Of a DNA stretch of 64,000 nucleotides, positions 55,401 to 64,000 are shown in pieces. The stretch comes from Zeus faber (lineage: Eukaryota > Chordata > Actinopteri > Zeiformes > Zeidae). The first letter of the stretch is position 1. Each line of letters begins with the position of its first letter. The position numbers and the translations under genes are program-made. Below the pieces are notes generated by a model that saw only the letters and a program-made list of their open reading frames with translations, was not told the DNA's origin and did no database searches. The stretch is from assembly GCA_960531495.1 (NCBI GenBank), contig OY482860.1, positions 7,910,160 to 7,974,159 on the forward strand, written 5' to 3'.

Positions 55401-58400
55401 CGGCCGTGGCCTCCCCTTGCGGGCACCCTTGGAGTGGGGTTAAATGTTGTTCTGGAAACAGCTACCAGAGGCACTCATCATACACTGCCTACATTTTTCT
55501 AAAGCAGCTGGGCACACACTCCGTCCTCCTCCCGCACTTGGAGGAAAACGAGTCGGCCAGTAAACATCTCGTCTCGCTCCCCGGCTCCCCCTCTCAGACA
55601 GAGACTTTTTCCAGCTCGTCCCGCTGCTTCTCTTTCACCTGCTACTCCTCTCCCGTCTTTGTCTCCGTAAAAACACAAAGCACTTCATCTAGGCAGGGGC
55701 CTCTCTTCCCCTCTTTCATCTGTCGCTACAGAGGCTTCCACTCAGACCTCGGCGGAGACTGATCTCTCTCATCGTCCCAGACAGGTCGCTGCGGCCTGTC
55801 GCCCTGCATTAATATTGGGAGGCGCTATAGATGTGCGCAATAAGTGAGCTTCTCAAACACACACGGCAAGGACAGTAAACTGCACTGGCCTTGCCTCAGC
55901 AGCGGTGATGAAGCGGAGATGTTGGTGATAATGGTGGCGATGAGGAGTGGAAAGAGGATTAAAAAAAAATGATGACGTGAGTGACAAGGGCAATCAAAAG
56001 ATAAAGAAAAAAGATTATCGTAGCAGAAAAGATGGCACTGGAGCTGTTCGAGGCCCACTGTGGTAATGAGGTTTGATAATCATCAGGCTGCACTACTGCA
56101 TCTGGGAAGCAGGCACCAACCTGCTGGGCGTCGGCCACATAGCTTTCACATGTAATCTTTTAGATGCAAAGCCAGAGGGAAACCAGTTGATCTGAAGAAA
56201 CATCTGGATGCTCTGACATCTTGAGAAAGGACAGTACACCCGGAGGGGTTTATGCCATCAGATTATATTACCGATGCCAGATGACAGAGTGCCACTGAGT
56301 CAGGGGGGCGGGACTCGGTGCGACAAGACGCAGCGGCAGAGTCATCAGTAGTTGAAGCCGAGTGAAGCACACTCCCATCCCTTAGCGCACACTCACACCG
56401 GAAGCGACATGCAGCGGCAAAGCGGTCGGAAGTCATTCATTTCCAATGGTACGCGAGGTGCCGATTGCGACGAGGAGTGAAGGAGAGCGACATGACGTGA
56501 TCTCGGAAACTAGTCCATGGAAGAGAATGGATCTCAATGTTTTGCTAATTAGCTGTGATGCGGGGCGGCGATAATGCATTTCTGCTGGTTCATCCGCTTA
56601 AAAACCCCGAACAAACCCTTGGCTTTGGTTCCTCGCACCGGAACAAATGGGAGCCACCGGCAACACGCATCACTTATCAAATCTTAAAATCATTATTATT
56701 TACTTTACTTAACAATTCTCTCCTACAATCAAGTCACATGACTATCCATTCATGAAATTAAATCGCACAGTTTAGGATCCTCCTTATCCCAGAATATGCA
56801 CCAACATTAATGGTTTGTAAGAGCGCATTTAACTCGTAGGGGACGTGCAACGGTGTTTGTTTGTCCAAGTCGCGAGGGATTTTTTTCAAAGGTAGCACCT
56901 GTGTTGAAATATATTATACATTCTGTTCAAATATGTACATTCATGAAACACTGACTGCCTGAATCTATCATGGTATCCTTACAGTGGTGGCCTGCTGGCA
57001 ACAAACCTTTCACTTGCTCTTAAAATATATGTTCTAGTGTTGCAGGAGCCTCGGGTATCCATCCATTATGCCTATAAGTGGTGGGCTGGTGTTTGTATTT
57101 GTGTTTGTGTGTCGATAGGAAGGGGGTTTTAGTCCCACTCCGTCCCTGGTTCCTACCAAACTTTTGCTCCCAAAATGGAGAAGCTTATTGCTGCTGGAGC
57201 CAGTTTCCCCGTACTATACGATGTGAGACTTAATTAAAAAAAACATTAATTAAAAAAAACACAACAACAACACACAAAAAAACAACACCTTCCCTGGTGA
57301 GGTTTATTACATAATACGCTGAAGTAAAAATGTAAATGTCCAAGCTCAATCTCTCTTGAAGTTAAGTTCTCGTGGAGACCGGCCCTATACTTCCATATAG
57401 TTTGAATAAAAACATTTTGATGATGATGTAGCACAAGCCACATGGTCTGAACGCATGTCAATATTTTTTGAGAAGTTCATCTGCCAGGTATGAAATGTAA
57501 AAATACATATAACAAGATAAATCCTCAAAGGGAGAGACAGAAGGTTGCGATGTTTAGTTTTTGTATTTTTCTCATCATTAGTTGAGGACTGCAAGAGAAA
57601 ATGTAAAACTGTTAGGGAAACCTACAGAAGGGAGAGAAGGAAAGAGAAAGAGAGGAGCAGGAGTGGTGGGTATTGTTGCATAATTAATATATTATATGTC
57701 ATATTTATTTTATAAACAATATGAATAAATATAAATAACCACTTTTTATTATTAATTATAATAATAACCACTTGTCACTTAAAAATACATGTATTTTCAA
57801 ACAACATATAAATAAATGAATGCAGCGATGTGCACATGAACCGATGAGTTGAACAGGAACACCCACAAGCGATGTGATGGTGTGCGCTAGAAGCGACAGC
57901 TCTTTGGAGATTGAGCGTACAGAAAGGATAACATTGCTTCTGGTGTGAGCGTACGGATAGGCTGCAAGAAGCAAATACCAAAACACAATAAAAGGTTGTG
58001 GTGGGAGGTCCCTGAAATCATATCAACACTTTATCCCGCGGATACTGTAAATGGGGGAAAATCCATCTTAATTTATTATTTGCAAATACAAAGTGTAATT
58101 CCAAAATATTTCTTATGGCTAAATGTCCCTCCTTTTGTTCTTTAAACCACTGCAAACTCTTCGATTAAAACCCAAACCATCGCTAATTTCTGAGTTACAA
58201 GTGTTTCAGGAGACGACATGTGCTCCGTGTATCTAAATCAGACAAGCCAGATGAATCACCTGGCACCCATGCCACCTTCCAGGTCCCAGCTGGAATCAGT
58301 CCCCCTCACAACAAAGCTGCATCTGCGTCGCAGAGATGTTCCCATTTAGACCACCGTTGCTGCAGACCACACCGCTTGGATAATGGCCACATTGGACACA

Positions 58401-59100
58401 GAAATTGGTTAATTATTCAAGATTCAAGATTCAAGAAGTTATTTGTCACCCACATATACAGTACATACGATCATACATATACTGTATGCAGTGAAATGTC
58501 ACAACACCCGGTGATTATGCACAATAACCTCTATATAAGATAACATCCGTAAAAAAAAAAAAGGACATAAATAGCGTGCAGTCATTTAGGGACGATACTT
58601 GTCAATTCAATGTTGTCATAGTCTATTCTATTTTTTGATTGATTTTCACATTAATAGCTTAATAGTGTTGCCACTCTTAGAGGGAAGCTCTCATATCTGG
58701 AGTTTTGGTGATATCACAGAACCTTTTCAACATGCAAATTCTATTTTATGTTAATCTCATTGTCTACGCTCCGGGCGCATTCTTACAGTAAGATGGTTCG
58801 TTTTCTAAATGGCAGTTTTCAATTTAACAGTGCACAATCCAGCAAACACAACAGAAGCCACACAAAGTGTGTGTGCTGCACAGGTCCTCATGGGAGAACA
58901 TTTCAGGAGCTGCTGTTTTCATATTTACAATTTGCAATGCAGAAAGGCAAACAACACGGGGCCAAGAATAGTGACAGGAATTAGACGTCTGTCAGTATTC
59001 TCTAAGTAAATTATATCTTGGGGTTTTTTCTCATTGAGGAATCCAAGGAATACCCAAGGATTCAATAAGAATCAAATGAAGTGAAAAGCAGATGGACAAT
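52410..59100. other. 5' flank, no gene recognised
   Basis: It contains short CA runs (53195-53230), pyrimidine tracts (53445-53480), GC-rich sequence at about 55190-55440, a 10-bp inverted repeat TTGACATTCC/GGAATGTCAA (54745-54766) and a reversed LINE tail at 58410-58505. A non-coding gabrp exon might lie in the flank, but I cannot point to it. Confidence 0.4.
58410..58505 (-). repeat. LINE 3' tail, copy B (inverted)
   Basis: Read on the minus strand it gives CATTTCACTGCATACAGTAT ... GGGTGACAAATAACTTCTTG and AATCTTGAATCTTGAAT, matching the tail at 43385-43475. Confidence 0.55.
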
Positions 59101-59138
59101 CTATTAACAATCCAAAGAAGGGCAGAAAAGATGTCATG

Positions 59139-59240
59139 CATCCATCCATCCATCCATCCATCCATGCATCCATCTAACCATATTATCCAACTGTCTTTCC
59201 TCCGGTTGGGGTCAAGAGGAAAGTCAAGGCAGCGACATCG
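59139..59240. repeat. (CATC)n run and adjoining fish repeat
   Basis: CATC units to about 59166, then TAACCATATTATCCAACTGTC and GGTTGGGGTCAAGAGG, a degenerate form of a common fish sequence that follows CATC runs. Confidence 0.6.
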
Positions 59241-59465
59241 GTGAGATCTCGGCACACTCTCCTTTCGTCCTCCCAAACGGACCATCTGTGCAATGCACTG
59301 GGTCTGTCCGCCCTGGAGGGTCCCTGCAAAGCGGTTCCTAACCGTCTCTTGTCGCTGCAGCTGCGCTTCTCGACACATAAAGTTACTCCCTCGAGGAAAT
59401 GAAACCGTTATAACTCGTGAACATGATCTGGACCCAGCTGGGACGAGTCCCTCAAAGCATCCTAA

Positions 59466-59466
<1 letters not shown>

Positions 59467-59537
<71 letters not shown>
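59467..59537. repeat. (AT)n microsatellite
   Basis: About 70 bp of pure TA. Confidence 0.97.
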
Positions 59538-59542
<5 letters not shown>

Positions 59543-59824
59543 TTAAGGGGGATATCTGGGACTTGTGGAAACATAGATACTGATTATCTAAGACTAATTC
59601 GTATATTAAACTCATACAGATATTCATTTCTAAAACATTTTTTTTAAACATTCACTAGTCAACGGAGAGTATGTGCGCGTGGATTGTAGATGGAAAAAAA
59701 ATAACTCGTCACTTAAATCAAATAGGAAAAATAATGAGGAGGCAAAAATTTAAACTGGTGTTTAAAGGGCAATCCGTAAAGGAGGACACTCTTTTTTTCC
59801 AAAGACGCGCAGACGGAAAATGCG

Positions 59825-59852
59825 CTGATGGAGATTGATCAATCTCCATCAG
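59825..59852. repeat. Perfect 28-bp palindrome
   Basis: CTGATGGAGATTGA is followed directly by its exact reverse complement TCAATCTCCATCAG with no spacer. Confidence 0.95.
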
Positions 59853-60019
59853 AAAGGCGTGACAGCAAAGTGCACAGACATTAACATGCAATATGAAGCT
59901 AAAACAATACCTGTAGTAGCGGGGGACCGAGTGCATGTCATATATCTTCATGTATCTTCGTATATCTTCATTTACCTTCATGTATCTTCTGGTGTCCTGC
60001 AACGGGGAGTCGGTGCCTT

Positions 60020-60270
60020 TCAGTCATAGTTTCCTCGGATCAATACAGTTGAACTTCCCTCCACCGTGGCAGAACCTGCTGATCTGCGCGCACAGTGCGA
60101 ACAGTTCTCGTCCGCAAAACACCCCCATCTGGTTGTGCACCGTCAGCACATGGAGGTCCTCCACCACCACCAGCCCATTGGCTCGGCGCGCCGCCGTGGT
60201 GCGTGTGCGCAATGACGCGTAATGGGCACAAAGCTGCACAAGCTCGTTTCGCTTTCAGTCGTTTCACTAT
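60020..60270. other. Short GC/CpG-rich stretch
   Basis: CpG-rich sequence (for example GGCTCGGCGCGCCGCCGTGG) in an AT-rich neighbourhood. Both strands have open frames of about 70-95 codons, none recognised and none with convincing splice sites. A small CpG island or an unrecognised exon are both possible. Confidence 0.3.
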
Positions 60271-60474
60271 GTTAGTACAATGTATTTGTTGGATATAGCG
60301 CTTTTCCCAACGCTCTCACTTCAAAATCACATGGAATAAAACAAAGCATACAATTATTCTTGCTGTTGCAATTATTTCAAAAAATAAAATAATAATAATA
60401 GAACAGTAATCATTTTCTTTTGTACAGCACCTTTCATACACAACATGCAGCTCAGAGTACTTTACGTCAATATA

Positions 60475-60660
60475 AAGCCTAATAATAATGATGATGATGA
60501 TAATAATAATAATCTTCTTCTTCCTTCGGTTTCTCCCGTTAGGCGTCGCCACAGCGGATAATCTGCCTCCAATACCTTCTGTTCTGCGCATCTTCCTCCC
60601 TTTACACCAACCGCCTGAGTAGTAATATTAATTAAAGGAATAATAATAATAATAACAATT
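60475..60660. repeat. AAT/GAT repeat and a common fish dispersed repeat
   Basis: ATAATGATG units, then TTCGGTTTCTCCCGTTAGGC, GTCGCCACAGCGGATAATCT and TTCTGCGCATCTTCCTCCC, a sequence familiar from many fish genomes, then more AAT units. Confidence 0.6.
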
Positions 60661-61743
60661 AATATTGCTGCAGACAGCAATACACAAGGTCCGGTTTAGT
60701 CATGTTGGATATGTATTACAGTTCTCTGGATTCTGTGCAATGTAGCCAGGTTACAATTTTTTCGATTTTTACGACCACTCAGAGATGAACTGTGGGTTTA
60801 TATGGCATTTGTTCCTAATGTTGCAAAGTGACTGTGCTCTAAATATACCGCCAATTTTCTTCAATTTTCTTTTGTAAAATGTTATCAATATTTCTTGATA
60901 CAAATGTAGATCAGTGTGAATCAAACGTGGACGCCAACACGTATGAAACGTTCCCATTTCAACGAGACCTCAACCAATGATCATAATTTATAATGTGAAA
61001 TAATTGGTGATTTTTACAACATAAATCCCCTATAGGTTAGTTATAAATAACAGTTATAAATAACTGATCTAGCATCCCTAATTTTGTTTCTAACTTGTAA
61101 AATACAGTCCATTTGGGGATTGGCACATTAAATGACAAGACAATGTTCGAACTTGTTTTATTCAACAGTTGTCCAAAACATCTGGACAAAATAACTAAAC
61201 AAATATCACAGTATACATAAAGATCTTACAGCTATTAATAAGTGTTTATTATTATAATGGCAATCTTAAGTAATGTAAAAAAAAGAAAATGGACAATTTT
61301 TATTAACTTGTCAAAGTAAACAGGGTTTACGATATAAACATTGTGTTATGTAGTTGTTAAACAAAAATGTTCATATTTGGGATGCACATTTTTATAACAA
61401 CAGCTTGACATTTGTAATGTATGTATGACAAAAACTAAGCCATCTTGGTAATGTTAGTCACCATATTGTTGTTGGTGTACCCGAGGCGGAAGTAGCCACC
61501 TGTGATAAATTGTCATCAGATTACGGAAATGTTTGTCATTAAGTTGGTAATTTTGTATTTGACTAGGTAATGGTGCATGGTGTACATTGTAGTAGTTACT
61601 GTAACATCCACATTAGGTTGCATTGCATCATTGGTGACTTCTAGGGGTGCCACTGATGTTGCAGTTGTGTTTCTCCATGAGTTGGAATCTATTACAACCT
61701 TGGCAAGTGTGGTCGTCATCGTCAGTGTTGAAACTTTCCTGAC

Positions 61744-62352
61744 TTAGTCAGAGAACCACACTTGAAAAAAAACACTTTCCTGACCACACTTAGTGCATAC
61801 ATGTTTGTTTGTGAAATTAGTGGATGTTATTACGCCCATTATTTCTAACAGTTCCTCCTCTGGGAGTTTCATGTCAGTTTCATAATTTGCGACGACTACG
61901 TCTGATCTAGGTAGAATGATGGAGTTCTTTGTACTTGTGAGATACTCACAGTCGTCCTGATGGTGTGTCGTCAGCATCTTCATTGTGCGCAATTGTTCTT
62001 TAGTGACATGTTTAATTTGGTCTTCCCAAAGGCTGGGCTTCATAACCATCGTCATGTCACCGACGTAACACTCCAGTAATTCTCTGTCTTCGCCCCACAA
62101 ACATTGACAATTTTCGTTGACAATGCCGTCTTCATGACTTTGACACGTATTTCTCCAACCTGATAATGTCAGCATTGATAGTTGTATTTTTTTCACCAGA
62201 AATAAGACTGTAATGCAAGTTGAGCACATCACTGAAAGCATTATTATAATTTCATTTGTGTTGAGATTCCTACATCGCGTATGTGAATGCTAATGGCACC
62301 TACATGTCTTTGTGATTGATTTGAGGGCTGCAACTTCTTCCAATGTGAGTTC
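61744..62352 (-). CDS. Possible two-exon RPA-like OB-fold/zinc-ribbon protein (partial)
   Basis: The minus-strand frame from 62207 to the stop at 61744 includes ECYVGDMTMVMKPSLWEDQI, EYLTSTKNSIILPRSDVVV and, near the end, KHVCTKCGQ. The pattern GDxT-hydrophobic-LWEDxI, a later YLTST and a closing CxxC resembles the OB-fold plus zinc ribbon of replication protein A-like proteins, many copies of which occur in fish. Upstream, 62352-62304 encodes ELTLEEVAALKSITKT. Its donor ACAT|GTAGGTG joins in phase to the acceptor CATTACAG|TC at 62207. The N-terminus is not found. Function is inferred as single-strand DNA binding. It could be host or transposon cargo. Confidence 0.4.
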
Positions 62353-62359
62353 CTTGCAT

Positions 62360-64000
62360 GTGAATCAACAATTGCATACCACCACAATCCTTCCATGTGC
62401 AGGGATTGTGGTATAATTGCACATGGATTACCAGAAATTGTTAATAAACATTAATCATTACTTAACAATGTTTTCTTAATTGCTCTTTCAATTGGGATAG
62501 CTACAATGCAGAGTCAGAGATCTACATCAATGCAGCCAGAAAAGGGCTCAGTACATGTTGTTTGGATTGTTGTATTAAACGTAATTTGTCTTGTGGGCAA
62601 ATCTGTTATTGCAATATAATCTCTTCTTGGAACGCTATAATTTATTCTACCAGACCTTTTCATATCCTGATAAAGATTACTTTTTAAAGATACTTTTCTT
62701 TTAAAATATTGTGACTGACCTCAAGGGCTGGATTTTTGGACAATTGCTTTTTTATTGTCTTAGACTTTTGGCTATTTTTCGGTATCTGGAACAATAACAG
62801 AAACAAACTTTGTAATTACTTTTCATAACAAAAATAATGAATACATGTTTCATAAACATAATAAATACATGTTTGTTTTAATGAGTACTTCATTGTATTT
62901 TTTCTGTTAAGAATCTACAACTGGAAAATTCAGTTTAATAGATTTCTTGTCTATACTGTAAATCAGACAACATTTATGGAACTTTAACATTAATTTGGCA
63001 TTATTATGGAAGAAGTTGTCAATACTTAACACTTCATTTAAGTGTTTAGTATTTCATTTAAGTTTGCTATGTTTAGCTGTAGGAAACTGAATATACATGA
63101 AGTTTCTTGAGCTGTTTATTTTTTTACCTTAAACCAAACCTTGTCATTTTCATAACTTACCTTGTTGTGTGTAAGTACATGTAGAGTCTCAGTAGACGTC
63201 AATTATGACGTATTTACGCCCAGTATACATATATACGGAGGTTTACAAAGGTAGTCGAACTTACCTAATTTGAGTGGTGACTTCTTGGATTACATTTTCA
63301 ATAAGTTACATTTCCATGAAATACGAAAAACTTTGTGGTATTTCTGTGAGTAATTACCATATCACGGCTTCTATTGTTCCGGCGCCTCGCTGGACCGTGA
63401 ACGTATCACTTACTCGCACAGTTGAATGGACTCGACTTGACGAGGTCACAAGTTTTTGTGGACTAATGTTTTTTCTTATTTTTTCATGAATCCCGCAAAG
63501 TAATGGCATCAAAGAGATAAAACATCATCTAATAGATGATAATATACGTACATCTACCAGGTAAGAAGCTACATAAATACACATATACGCCTAGTTCGTA
63601 ATCTCTAACCACTACAGAGCGACAGAGTCTACAGCGCACACTGGACACGGTTCCAATGTACATTCTGAATTAGAACCTGCATATTTATAGCACATAGTAT
63701 GATGACATCATAAAGCCTATTTCTGTAAATCTCATCTCATCCCATTTGTTTTCTGAAGTTGGTGTGTCGGTGAAGCACGATCCTCAAGGTCAAATTTATT
63801 CATTTTTTCACTGATTTCTGCTCCGCATGTGGATCGATTTGGATGAAACTTAAATCATGAGATGTTCGCAACATACCGGTTCAAACGACAACTCAACCGT
63901 GTTCGTAACTTCTCTCATTGTTGTTATCCAGATAGTTTTGGTCCTGTTGTATATACCTTTGATATGCATTGTATTCGATGACTTCGACCACGTCTGGGAT
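62360..64000. other. AT-rich right end of the window
   Basis: No firm feature. A 9-bp stem CCACAATCC/GGATTGTGG lies near 62376-62410. The plus-strand frame at 63274-63489 is not recognised. Upstream exons of the OB-fold gene could lie here. Confidence 0.35.

Noticed and set aside
55238-55762. 174-codon plus-strand frame in GC-rich 5' flank
   Set aside because: Low-complexity Ser/Gly-rich translation, no recognised domain and no supporting splice sites.

Overview
The window is vertebrate, almost certainly teleost fish, nuclear DNA. The evidence is split genes with GT-AG introns, very dense CA/GT, CT/GA, trinucleotide and AT microsatellites, and several fish-type mobile elements (L2-like and other jockey-superfamily LINEs, Tc1 elements, hAT- and TTAA-type short elements). 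No operons, CRISPR arrays, rRNA or tRNA genes were found.

One host gene dominates. A complete GABA-A receptor subunit, closest by eye to the pi subunit (gabrp), lies on the minus strand from 45925 (ATG) to 3180 (stop). I read nine coding exons. All are bounded by GT-AG, their phases agree throughout, and together they encode 460 residues: signal peptide, Cys-loop ligand-binding domain, four membrane segments and a proline-rich M3-M4 loop. The start-codon exon has its own 3' splice site 25 bases before the ATG, so a non-coding first exon should lie above 45950. The 3' UTR (below 3180) carries long CA/TG repeats.

Layout: 1-2650 is 3' flank with a 640-bp element between TTAA sites. 2650-17481 holds coding exons 2-9 with introns rich in microsatellites. 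17482-45872 is a 28-kb first intron that has collected mobile DNA: a terminal-inverted-repeat element (20.4-21.2 kb), a foldback element (27.0-27.7 kb), a Tc1 transposon split by an L2-type LINE (30.4-33.7 kb), and a second LINE split by a hAT-type element with 8-bp target duplications (40.5-42.6 kb). 45951-64000 is the 5' flank of the gene. It has a deleted Tc1 copy (46.8-47.3 kb), a decayed THAP zinc-finger domain (52.1-52.4 kb), a 28-bp perfect palindrome (59.8 kb), and an AT-rich tail holding a possible two-exon gene for an RPA-like OB-fold/zinc-ribbon protein (61.7-62.4 kb).

I found no clearly new multi-gene system. The most useful leads are the reconstructed receptor gene, the two nested insertions, the foldback element, the OB-fold reading frame and the THAP remnant. 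Family names rest on recognition by eye, without database searches.
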